This document shows, piece after piece, positions 1 through 5,921 of a stretch of DNA of 12,167 bases (its first letter is position 1; each line of letters opens with the position of its first letter). The position numbers were made by a program, and so were the translations under genes. The stretch lies in the NCBI GenBank assembly GCA_028706735.1, contig JAQTVS010000052.1, positions 1 to 12,167 of the forward strand. The letters run 5' to 3'. The DNA is from Thiomonas sp. Its GTDB lineage: Bacteria > Pseudomonadota > Gammaproteobacteria > Burkholderiales > Burkholderiaceae_C. Below the pieces are notes generated by a model, which saw only the letters and a list, made by a program, of their open reading frames with translations, had not been told where the DNA came from and did no database searches.

Positions 1-489
1 AAGTTGCTGGAACCCCTGCGCGATCTGTTCAAGGACGAGGTGCGCGAGCTCGGCGTGGCGCTTGGGCTGCCGCACGACATGGTGTATCGCCATCCATTCC
101 CAGGGCCGGGCCTCGGTGTGCGCATTCTCGGCGAGGTCAAGGCTGAATACGCCGATCTGCTGCGCCGAGCTGACGCGATTTTCATCGAGGAATTGCGCAA
201 CTGGCGCGACGAGGCAACGGGCAAGAACTGGTATGACCTCACCAGCCAGGCTTTTGCCGTGTTCCTGCCGGTCAAGAGCGTGGGTGTGATGGGAGATGGC
301 CGCACCTACGACTATGTGGTGGCGCTGCGTGCGGTTCAAACCAGCGATTTCATGACCGCCGACTGGGCCGAACTGCCCTACGGCCTGCTCAAAAAAGTCA
401 GCAGCCGCATCATCAACGAAGTGCGCGGCATCAACCGGGTGACCTACGACGTGTCCAGCAAGCCGCCGGCCACCATCGAGTGGGAGTGA
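1..489 (+). CDS. guaA: GMP synthase (glutamine-hydrolysing), C-terminal part
   Basis: This is the last 162 codons of GMP synthase, which aminates XMP to GMP in the cytoplasm; the 5' part lies before the window. The reading frame is open from base 1 (K-L-L-E-P-L), so any internal start is false. Visible are the stretch [15 protein letters not shown] (about 31-45 of this fragment), typical of the start of the C-terminal dimerisation domain, the segment [20 protein letters not shown], and the conserved C-terminal end KPPATIEWE before TGA. The known family ends in just this motif, so the gene looks intact at its 3' end. The codons for this end are a known integration site of genomic islands and ICEs, and a tyrosine integrase follows 300 bp downstream, so the 3' end probably doubles as an attachment site that was rebuilt without damage on insertion. 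Confidence 0.97.
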   Translation, partial: KLLEPLRDLFKDEVRELGVALGLPHDMVYRHPFPGPGLGVRILGEVKAEYADLLRRADAIFIEELRNWRDEATGKNWYDLTSQAFAVFLPVKSVGVMGDGRTYDYVVALRAVQTSDFMTADWAELPYGLLKKVSSRIINEVRGINRVTYDVSSKPPATIEWE

Positions 490-490
490 A
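460..490 (+). other. Putative attL at the guaA 3' end
   Basis: The last codons of guaA (ACCATCGAGTGGGAGTGA at 472-489) are the segment that guaA-specific integrases use as attB. An integrase gene lies downstream in the same direction. The exact crossover cannot be fixed because no second copy of this sequence was found elsewhere in the window. The call rests on family knowledge and on gene order. Confidence 0.5.
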
Positions 491-790
491 AACGAGTCCT
501 TCGGGGACTATCGCCAGCTATCGAAGATCTGATGTAACGTGTTGATTTAAAATGAAATACGTCGCGGCAGCTATCGGTGGCTATCGTCGGCCATCAAAAC
601 GGGTTGACGGTAGAACTGGCGGTAAGAACCGGAGGTCGGATTAAGACCCTCCCGTTTACTATTGAGACCAAATCGGTCTTTGACGGTAAAACGCTCCGCT
701 GGAAAGCTTGTTTCATGCGGCTTTCCGGGCATCGACGGGTCTCCTGGCCCCTGACGGTAAATGCCGTCACGAACAGGAGGAAAAACCTCG
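490..790 (+). promoter_or_regulatory. Integrase upstream region with phased and spaced short repeats
   Basis: This 300-bp stretch holds no credible gene. Just after the guaA stop is a short hairpin, AGTCC-TTCGG-GGACT (495-509). CTATCG occurs at 508, 518, 571 and 581, with a degenerate copy CCATCA at 591, so copies within each cluster start 10 bp apart, close to one helical turn. A second motif, YTGACGGTARA, occurs at 604-614, 680-690 and 751-761, with a partial fourth TGACGGTA inside the integrase gene at 870. Such arrays fit arm-type integrase sites or sites for a recombination directionality factor. AT-rich sequence at 540-560 (TTGATTTAAAATG) could carry a promoter, but no well-spaced -35/-10 pair stands out. 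Confidence 0.5.
775..780 (+). promoter_or_regulatory. Ribosome binding site of the integrase, deciding its start
   Basis: A perfect AGGAGG lies 10 bases before the ATG at 791. It rules out the in-frame ATG at 761, which lies upstream of it and overlaps the third TGACGGTAAA repeat. Confidence 0.8.
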
Positions 791-2047
791 ATGCTTACCG
801 ACACAGCACTGCGCAACCTGAAGCCTAAGTCATTGACTTATAAGGCTTCTGACCGGGATGGGATGTACGTGACGGTATCGCCCGCCGGTACCGTCACCTT
901 CCGCTACGATTACCGTCTCAACGGGCGCCGTGAGACCCTGACCATCGGTCGCTACGGCCCTGGCGGCATCTCCCTGGCTCTGGCCCGCGAAAAGCTGCTC
1001 GACGCCAAGAAGGCCGTTGCTGCTGGCCGTTCCCCGGCATTGGAGAAGCAGCGTGAGAAGCGCCGGCTGACCGCAGCCAAGAACTTCGGCGATGTAGCGC
1101 TCAAGTGGCTGGCGGACGCCAAGATGGCCGGCAGCACCCGCGCGATGCGCAAGCACGTCGTTGACCGCGACATCCTGCCGGTGTTCAGGAGCAGGCTGCT
1201 CAACGAAATCACCGCCGATGACCTGCGGGCCTTGTGCAACAAGGTAAAGGCGCGTGGAGCGCCTGCCACTGCGGTGCATGTCCGCGACATCGTGAAGCAG
1301 GTCTATGCCTTTGCCATTCTGCATGGGGAGAGGCTGGGCAACCCGGCCAACGACGTGGCGACCGCCTCGATCGCCACCTTCGTGCCGAAAGACCGGGCAC
1401 TGTCGCCGGCTGAGATCCGGCTGGCGTTCCACCAGTTGGAGTCCATCCCGACCTACCCGACTATCCGCCTGGCGCTGCGCATGGTCCTGCTGACCCTGGT
1501 GCGCAAGAGCGAGCTGATCGATGCCACGTGGAGCGAGATCGACTTCGAGAACGCGACCTGGACGATCCCGAAGCAGCGCATGAAGGGGCGTAATCCGCAC
1601 GTGGTCTATCTGTCGCGGCAGGCCCTGGACATCCTGGTGGCGCTGCACACCTGCGCGGCTGGCTCGAAGTTCGTGCTGCCCTCGCGCTATCAGCCGACCC
1701 GCTGCATGTCGCATGCGACCCTGAACCGGGTGACCCAACTCATCATGGAGCGGGCCAAGGCGGCCGGCCTGCCGCTGGAGCCTTTTACCGTGCATGACCT
1801 GCGTCGTACCGGCTCGACGCTGCTCAACGAAGTGGGCTTCAACGGCGACTGGATCGAAAAGTGCCTGGCGCACGAGGAAGGGCGTTCGTCGCGCTCGATC
1901 TACAACAAGGCCGAGTACGCCGAGCAGCGGCGGCACATGCTGCAAGAGTGGGCGGACATGGTCGATGCCTGGATCGACGGGCGCATCCATGTGCCGAAGC
2001 TGCTGCCGGAGAACGTATCAGTCCCGGTTCTCAGCGCGGCATTGTGA
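791..2047 (+). CDS. P4-type tyrosine recombinase (island/ICE integrase, guaA-associated)
   Basis: This 418-residue enzyme should catalyse site-specific integration and excision of the element next to guaA. The N-terminal part (about 1-90) is the DUF4102-type arm-binding domain, with TLTIGRYGPGGISLALAR as its typical signature. A SAM-like core-binding domain follows (about 95-200), then the catalytic domain (about 205-390). The expected catalytic residues are present: Arg238 in LVRKSEL, a Lys near 265 in KQRMKGR, His335 and Arg338 in HDLRRTG, His361 in LAHEE and the nucleophile Tyr371 in SIYNKAEY. Length and motifs are complete, so the enzyme looks functional. The start is set by AGGAGG at 775-780. 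It reads away from guaA, the usual layout for an integrase next to its left attachment site. The tail after residue 390 is slightly long and not diagnostic. Confidence 0.93.
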   Translation: MLTDTALRNLKPKSLTYKASDRDGMYVTVSPAGTVTFRYDYRLNGRRETLTIGRYGPGGISLALAREKLLDAKKAVAAGRSPALEKQREKRRLTAAKNFGDVALKWLADAKMAGSTRAMRKHVVDRDILPVFRSRLLNEITADDLRALCNKVKARGAPATAVHVRDIVKQVYAFAILHGERLGNPANDVATASIATFVPKDRALSPAEIRLAFHQLESIPTYPTIRLALRMVLLTLVRKSELIDATWSEIDFENATWTIPKQRMKGRNPHVVYLSRQALDILVALHTCAAGSKFVLPSRYQPTRCMSHATLNRVTQLIMERAKAAGLPLEPFTVHDLRRTGSTLLNEVGFNGDWIEKCLAHEEGRSSRSIYNKAEYAEQRRHMLQEWADMVDAWIDGRIHVPKLLPENVSVPVLSAAL

Positions 2048-2117
2048 AGGGAGGGCCGCATGATGACCGTATCGAGACTCTCTGTCGGCGGCCAACGCAA
2101 GGTTTGCGCACAGGAAG

Positions 2118-2142
2118 AAAAGATCACTCTGGGTGATCTTTT
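2118..2142 (+). terminator. Perfect inverted repeat downstream of the integrase
   Basis: AAAAGATCAC (2118-2127) and GTGATCTTTT (2133-2142) are exact reverse complements with a 5-base loop. The transcript would form a stem ending in a short U run in either direction, so it may be a weak two-way terminator between int and abiE. The GC content of the stem is low, so a protein-binding operator is an equal alternative. Confidence 0.5.
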
Positions 2143-2167
2143 ACGGCTCTTGTCAAACTGGCCGTTC

Positions 2168-2196
2168 TTGGCGAAGGTTTACAAATCTGTTATTTT
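2168..2196 (+). promoter_or_regulatory. Candidate sigma-70 promoter of the abiE operon
   Basis: TTGGCG (2168-2173) and TATTTT (2191-2196) are separated by exactly 17 bases. The predicted transcription start would fall at about 2203, next to the ATG at 2204, so the message could be leaderless or nearly so. No Shine-Dalgarno sequence precedes that ATG. The call is from sequence alone. Confidence 0.5.
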
Positions 2197-2218
2197 GAGC
2201 ACTATGGATGCTCAAAAT
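2192..2218. promoter_or_regulatory. Candidate AbiEi operator (perfect 10-bp inverted repeat)
   Basis: ATTTTGAGCA (2192-2201) and TGCTCAAAAT (2209-2218) are exact reverse complements around a 7-base spacer that contains the abiEi ATG. The repeat also covers most of the candidate -10 box. Characterised AbiEi antitoxins repress their own operon by binding inverted repeats at the promoter, so autorepression is the natural reading; the site itself is not experimentally known here. Confidence 0.65.
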
Positions 2219-3025
2219 TCAGGAAAACTGAACCGTTTGCTGGCCGAACTGGGCGATTCGCGCTTGGTGTCCAGCCGCTGGCTACGGGCGCACGGCTACT
2301 CCAACAGCCTTGTGGCGCGCTACGTGGGCAGCGGCTGGCTGGTGTCGCCGGCGCGTGGCGTCTACATGCGCAGGGGCGGGCGGCTGCAATGGGATGGAGT
2401 GGTCCGCAGCCTGCAGGTCGGGGAGGGCATGCCGCTGCACGTCGGGGGGCGTTTCGCGCTGGCTCTGCAGGGGCACGAGCACTACCTGCGCCTGGGTGAT
2501 GCCGGGACGCTCACGCTGTATGGCCCACAGCAGCCGCCGGGCTGGGTGGGCAAGCTTTCACTGGAGCAGCGCTTCGAGTACCAGGGCAAGAGCCCGTTCG
2601 ATCTGCCGGCTGTGTCCGTTACCGAGGAAGTCTCCGAGAAGGCGTTGTCGGAAGCGGGCCTGGCTTGGCACTCTGTGGCACCGGGAACGGATGCCCTGGT
2701 CTGCTCGACGCCCGAGCGGGCCATGCTGGAACTGTGCGACAGCGTAGCGGATGCGGCAGGGGTCTACGAGGCCGATGCGCTGATGCAGGCCATGACCACG
2801 CTGCGGCCGCAGCGTGTCGGCCTGATGCTGCGGCATTGCCGCAGCATCAAGGCCAAGCGGCTGTTCCTGGCCCTGGCCGAGCGCCATCGGCATGCGTGGC
2901 TGGCGCACGTGCCGCTGGAGGATGTCGATCTGGGCCGGGGCAAGCGCGCGTTGGTGCCCGGCGGACGCCTGCATCCGACCTACCAGATCACCTTGCCCGG
3001 AGACCTCGATGAGCACCTGGCTTGA
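2204..3025 (+). CDS. abiEi: AbiEi-family antitoxin of a type IV toxin-antitoxin system
   Basis: This 273-residue protein is the antitoxin and transcriptional autorepressor of an AbiE system. It opens with MDAQNSGKLNRLLAEL, the usual start of this subfamily, followed by a winged-helix N-terminal domain (about 1-95, including VSSRWLRAHGYSNSLVARY and GWLVSPARGVYMRRG) and a C-terminal AbiEi domain (about 96-273) with LHVGGRFALALQGHEHYLRL, STPERAMLELCD and the family end motif DLGRGKRALVPGGRLHPTYQ. I chose the ATG at 2204 because family similarity begins there. An in-frame ATG at 2060 with GGGAGG at 2049-2054 would add 48 residues without family resemblance. The gene overlaps abiEii by 17 bases, so the pair is translationally coupled. 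It likely represses through the inverted repeat at its start. Confidence 0.92.
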   Translation: MDAQNSGKLNRLLAELGDSRLVSSRWLRAHGYSNSLVARYVGSGWLVSPARGVYMRRGGRLQWDGVVRSLQVGEGMPLHVGGRFALALQGHEHYLRLGDAGTLTLYGPQQPPGWVGKLSLEQRFEYQGKSPFDLPAVSVTEEVSEKALSEAGLAWHSVAPGTDALVCSTPERAMLELCDSVADAAGVYEADALMQAMTTLRPQRVGLMLRHCRSIKAKRLFLALAERHRHAWLAHVPLEDVDLGRGKRALVPGGRLHPTYQITLPGDLDEHLA

Positions 3026-3956
3026 CCACTGGGACCGGCGTTACACGGACCGCGTGCGGCTGCTGGTCGAGATCCTGCCGGTGCTGGCATCGGAGCCGGG
3101 CTTTGCACTCAAGGGCGGCACGGCCATCAACCTGTTCGAGCATGATCTGCCACGCCTGTCGGTGGACATCGATCTGGCCTGGTTGCCGGTGCACGACTAT
3201 GCCGAAGATGCGAAGCTGATCGCCGAAGCGCTCGGGCGGTCGGCCGATGCGTTGCGCGCCCGGCCTCTGAGATTGCAGGTGCAGACCTCGGCGGGCGAGG
3301 GCGGGGCGGTCACCCGGCTGGTGGCCAGCCGCGGCCGTGCGCGTGTGCAGATCGAGACGACGCCGGTGATGCGCGGCACGGTGCATCCGGTGCGAACCAT
3401 GGTCGTGCGGCCACGGGTGGAGGAGGCCTTCGGCTTTGCTGAGGTGCAGGTGCTGGAGTTCGCCGACCTCTATGCCGGCAAGCTGGCGGCTGCGCTGTCG
3501 CGGCAGCATCCGCGTGATCTCTTCGACGTGGGCCTGCTGCTGGAGAATGAACGCGCGGATGCGGGTCTCTGGCGAACCTTTCTCGTGTACCTGACGTGCA
3601 GTCCCAAGCCGGCCTGGGAGATGCTGGCGCCACGTGTGCCCACGGATTTCGAGGCTACCTTCGAGGCTCATTTCAAGGGCATGACGTCCGAGCCTATCAG
3701 CGTGGCTGCCTTGCTGGAAAGCCGCGAGCGCCTGTTGGCGCGCGTAGCGCATTGGCTGGACGGGCCGTCGCGAGCCTTTCTGCAATCCGTCGAGGATGAG
3801 AAGCCGGATTTCAGTCTGATCGGACTGGCCGATGCGGCCGAGTTGCCGGGTGTGCGGCGCAAGCTGCACAACCTGGCTCAGCGCACGGCGGCCAAGCGTG
3901 CGGCAGATCGCCAGCAGCTTGACGAAACGCTGGCGCGGATCGCCGGTGCCAGATGA
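3009..3956 (+). CDS. abiEii: AbiEii-family nucleotidyltransferase toxin
   Basis: This 315-residue protein is the toxin partner, a DNA polymerase beta-like nucleotidyltransferase. Characterised AbiEii proteins bind GTP and cause reversible growth arrest, and the pair gives abortive infection against phages. The core motif is visible: LKGGTAIN (about 34-41) supplies the glycine-rich strand and SVDIDL (51-56) the metal-binding Asp53 and Asp55. EVQVLEFADLYAGKLAAAL (about 150-170) and HPRDLFDVGLLL are further typical segments. Length is normal and nothing is broken. The ATG at 3009 has GGAG at 2999-3002, seven bases upstream, and overlaps the end of abiEi by 17 bases. The stop codon overlaps a possible ATG of the next gene (ATGA at 3953), which ties all three genes into one operon. 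Confidence 0.92.
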   Translation: MSTWLDHWDRRYTDRVRLLVEILPVLASEPGFALKGGTAINLFEHDLPRLSVDIDLAWLPVHDYAEDAKLIAEALGRSADALRARPLRLQVQTSAGEGGAVTRLVASRGRARVQIETTPVMRGTVHPVRTMVVRPRVEEAFGFAEVQVLEFADLYAGKLAAALSRQHPRDLFDVGLLLENERADAGLWRTFLVYLTCSPKPAWEMLAPRVPTDFEATFEAHFKGMTSEPISVAALLESRERLLARVAHWLDGPSRAFLQSVEDEKPDFSLIGLADAAELPGVRRKLHNLAQRTAAKRAADRQQLDETLARIAGAR

Positions 3957-3973
3957 CAAAGGAGGCTGACGCG

Positions 3974-4216
3974 ATGGTTCACGATTTCACACTGGTCTAT
4001 GCCCTGGACTCGGACATGGGGTCGCAGGAGGATGTCCTTCGCCAGTTGGCGGACAGCGACTGCGCCGATGCCACGGTCGGCTGGGGACGGCCGGGTCATG
4101 TCGGCCTGGCTTTCAGCAGGGAGGCGAGCGACCGCGATGCTGCGGTCACGCTTGCCACGGCGCAGATGGCACAGGCGCTGCCCGGGGCGGTACTGGCACG
4201 CGTGGATGCCGCGTAG
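3974..4216 (+). CDS. Small conserved-looking protein, third gene of the abiE operon
   Basis: This 80-residue acidic soluble protein starts MVHDFTLVYALD and contains CADATVGWGRPGHVGLAFS (about 34-52) followed by REASDRDAAVTLA and QALPGAVLARVD. It has no signal peptide or membrane helix. From memory it resembles the N-terminal half of a family of small proteins that carry a DNA-binding helix-turn-helix after this region; here the reading frame stops before such a domain, so it may be a short form or a truncation. AAAGGAGG at 3958-3965 favours the ATG at 3974 over the one at 3953 that overlaps the abiEii stop. Position and coupling suggest a role with the AbiE pair, but the function is unknown. 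Confidence 0.72.
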   Translation: MVHDFTLVYALDSDMGSQEDVLRQLADSDCADATVGWGRPGHVGLAFSREASDRDAAVTLATAQMAQALPGAVLARVDAA

Positions 4217-4244
4217 CCACGGCAAGCATTTGATGGTGGCGTCA

Positions 4245-4441
4245 TCATCGAACAGGGCGGTGCCGGCGCAGCCTCACGTCCGGTCCGATGGACGAGTTGG
4301 TCTCCGCTGATCGAGAGGTTTGCTTGCGGTCTTCGATCCAGGCTTCCACTTCTTCCAGGTACTAGACGACGGAACGGGCGGTGAGGCGGAAGCGGCGCGG
4401 GAATTCGCCGCGCTGTTCCATTTCGTAGATCGTCGTCTCTG
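4245..4441 (-). pseudogene. AlpA-family phage/island regulator remnant
   Basis: On the minus strand a frame reads ETTIYEMEQRGEFPRRFRLT followed by ARSVV, an amber stop at 4362-4364, then YLEEVEAWIEDRK and on to TGA at 4245-4247. This is the usual AlpA (MerR-like helix-turn-helix) pattern of a recognition segment ending in W plus EVEAWI; the TAG stands where related proteins have a tryptophan (TGG). The 5' end is missing because the sequence switches to transposase coding on the other strand at about 4441-4446. AlpA-type proteins activate excision or other island genes, so this is probably the former regulator of the guaA island. It is doubly broken and should be inactive. Confidence 0.72.
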
Positions 4442-4442
4442 C

Positions 4443-5132
4443 CAGCAACAAGCCTGCATGGCCTTGCACGGCATGCGCCGCCAGCTCATGAAGATGCGCG
4501 TCATGCAAACCAATGCGCTGCGCGGCATCTTGGCCGAGTTCGGCATCGCTCTGCCGGTGGGCCACAACCAACTGCTCGCAACGATCCAGGGCGAGCTGGC
4601 CAAGGCACAGGACGATGATCTGTTACCCGCCGATCTGGTGCTCAGCGTACAGGAACAACTCAGGCGCATTGAAGCCTTGCAAGATGACATCGATCACCTT
4701 GGTCAGCGGCTGCGCGCCATGATCCGGGAAGATCGGCAGATGCAGGCGATCCAGCAAATCCCCGGCGTTGGGGAGTTGACTGCCACAGCGCTGGTTGCGG
4801 CCGTCGGAGATTCCTCGACCTTCAAATCTGGTCGCCAGTTTGCTTCTTGGGTTGGGTTGACGGCACGGCAGGTCGGTACCGGGGGAAAGACGCAGCAGCT
4901 GGGCATCTCCAAGCGTGGCGATACCTACTTGCGTACCCTGCTGATTGCGGGCGCCAGAGCTGTGATCGCCAGGGCACCGACGTCAGGTTGGATTACTCGG
5001 CTGCTGGAGCGACGCCACTACAACGTGGTCGTGGTGGCTCTGGCCAACAAGATGGCGCGCACAGTGTGGGCAGTCCTGGCCAAAGGCTCAGGCTTTGACC
5101 GGGTCAAGTGGAATCCGCTGGAGCCGGTGTGA
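4443..5132 (+). pseudogene. IS110-family (IS1111 group) transposase, 5'-truncated
   Basis: About 228 codons of an IS110-type transposase remain, from QQACMALHGMRRQLMKMRVM to the natural stop. The N-terminal DEDD (RuvC-like) catalytic domain is missing; translation upstream of about 4443 is antisense alpA sequence, so the in-frame ATG at 4320 is accidental. Retained are the coiled linker (about 4480-4740), the Transposase_20 domain beginning at IPGVGELTATALVAAVGD and the C-terminal block with TGGKTQQLGISKRGDTYLR and NVVVVALANKMARTVWAVL. That last pattern is typical of the IS1111 group. Without the DEDD domain it cannot transpose by itself. The right-hand non-coding end follows directly. Confidence 0.88.
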
Positions 5133-5426
5133 CCTGATCAGCATGCGTTGAACAAACAGAACAACATCCCGACCGTGACCGCGTGATACCGTTTTGAAGG
5201 AGAGCCTGCAAGAGGCGCGATGATGGAATGAGGGTCAAACCAGGTTGGAAACATCCCGATGAACCGCCCGTACCCCAAGTACAACCCGGAGATAGGAATT
5301 TCGACCGCGTATAGCCATCATGGGCAGCAGCACCAACTGCACAAACAGCCCGGATGTAAGGCAGCAAACCTTTCAAACTCTCACAACGCTAAAACTTGCT
5401 CTCCTTGGGCGGACCATGTAAGCGGT
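5133..5426 (+). mobile_element. Right-end non-coding region of the IS1111-like element, candidate guide-RNA region
   Basis: No credible gene lies here. In IS1111-group elements the region downstream of the transposase carries the bridge/seek RNA that selects the target, and this stretch starts right at the transposase stop. It contains an imperfect direct repeat beginning AACATCCCGA at 5163-5172 and 5250-5259, both copies followed within 8 bases by ACCGC. Only weak hairpins are visible by eye (for example GCCT-GCAAG-AGGC near 5204-5216). The exact right end of the element and the junction with the integrase stub near 5420 cannot be fixed from sequence alone. Confidence 0.45.
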
Positions 5427-5696
5427 TCAGGCCGCCTTGCGCCGGAAAATCGGCTTGCCGTCCGCGTCGAGGCCGCCATAGACGCGCGCGGGCTCCTGCG
5501 CCAAGCGGGCTTGGGCGCTGTCGATGTCGTCGGGAGAGAGGGTGACGAGCGGGCGCTCGCCAAGCAAACGAACCCAGGCGCCGATGCGGTGCGGGCGTGA
5601 GTCGTCGCGGCCATCGTAGGCTGCGAGATACTGACTGGCGATGTCTGCCAGCGTTGGGGCGGCTGCGTCAACAGCCGGTTCTTGCGGTGCGTTCAT
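5427..5696 (-). pseudogene. N-terminal stub of a second tyrosine integrase, next to tRNA-Asn
   Basis: The 89-residue product starts MNAPQEPAVDAAAPTLADIA and contains GAWVRLLGERPLVTLSPDDI and ARVYGGLDADGKPIFRRKA. This is the N-terminal core-binding (SAM-like) part of a phage-type integrase family; the whole catalytic domain is absent. A stop follows the last family-like residue, where the sequence passes into the insertion-sequence end region. The ATG at 5694-5696 has GAAGGA upstream on the minus strand. It starts 80 bp beyond the 3' end of tRNA-Asn in the same direction, the usual layout for a tRNA-targeting element. It is not related in sequence to the integrase at 791-2047. The truncated protein should be inactive. 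Confidence 0.78.
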
Positions 5697-5716
5697 GTCG
5701 GTTCCTTCGCAGTGAG

Positions 5717-5732
5717 GCCGATTTTCATCGGC
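5717..5732. repeat. Perfect hairpin upstream of the integrase stub
   Basis: GCCGAT and ATCGGC pair exactly; on the minus strand the loop is GAAA, a stable tetraloop. It lies between tRNA-Asn and the stub start, in what would be the leader of the integrase message. CTTCGCAG occurs on each side of it (5705-5712 and 5736-5743). It may be a structure of the old attachment region or a terminator of the tRNA transcript, but no U run follows. Confidence 0.4.
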
Positions 5733-5776
5733 GGACTTCGCAGAGGCCCGACAAGGGCTTGAAACTATTGGAGTTT

Positions 5777-5852
5777 TGGCTCCTCGACCTGGGCTCGAAC
5801 CAGGGACCTACGGATTAACAGTCCGGCGCTCTACCGACTGAGCTATCGAGGA
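5777..5852 (-). tRNA. tRNA-Asn (anticodon GTT)
   Basis: The minus strand folds into a standard 76-base tRNA. The acceptor arm TCCTCGA pairs with TCGAGGA, followed by G and an encoded CCA (5777-5779 on the plus strand). The D arm reads GCTC-AGTCGGTA-GAGC, the anticodon loop reads CTGTTAATC with GTT, and the T arm contains GGTTCGAGCCC. Its 3' end faces the integrase stub, which suggests that it served as an attachment site. Confidence 0.97.
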
Positions 5853-5867
5853 ACAGCAAAGCAATAA

Positions 5868-5896
5868 AGTTTATCTCGTACCCGCCAGCGTGTCAA
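5868..5896 (-). promoter_or_regulatory. Sigma-70 promoter of tRNA-Asn
   Basis: On the minus strand TTGACA (5891-5896) and TAAACT (5868-5873) are 17 bases apart, a perfect -35 and a good -10. The start of transcription would be near 5861, about 9 bases before the mature tRNA 5' end. Confidence 0.85.
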
Positions 5897-5921
5897 CAGT
5901 CAGTTCTGGCAGCGCTCGAAC

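Noticed and set aside
830..1990. Long minus-strand open frame of 386 codons opposite the integrase
   Set aside because: It is antisense to a gene with all tyrosine recombinase motifs. Its composition is rich in Arg, His and Gln, as expected from GC-rich codon shadows, and no domain is recognisable.
2060..2203. 48-codon N-terminal extension of abiEi, or a separate small gene, with GGGAGG upstream
   Set aside because: Family similarity begins at MDAQN (2204), and the extension crosses a hairpin and a promoter-like sequence. The ribosome site is real-looking, so a longer form is not fully excluded.
4320..4442. Upstream in-frame start for the transposase (ATG-like codon at 4320)
   Set aside because: The peptide from this stretch has no transposase similarity; the same bases encode AlpA-like sequence on the other strand.
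5259..5600. Plus-strand open frame of 113 codons
   Set aside because: It crosses from the insertion-sequence non-coding end into sequence antisense to the integrase stub and has no ribosome site or family features.
490..5852. A right-hand copy of the guaA 3' end (attR)
   Set aside because: Reading through the interval I found no second copy of the 472-489 sequence, so I do not define an element boundary.
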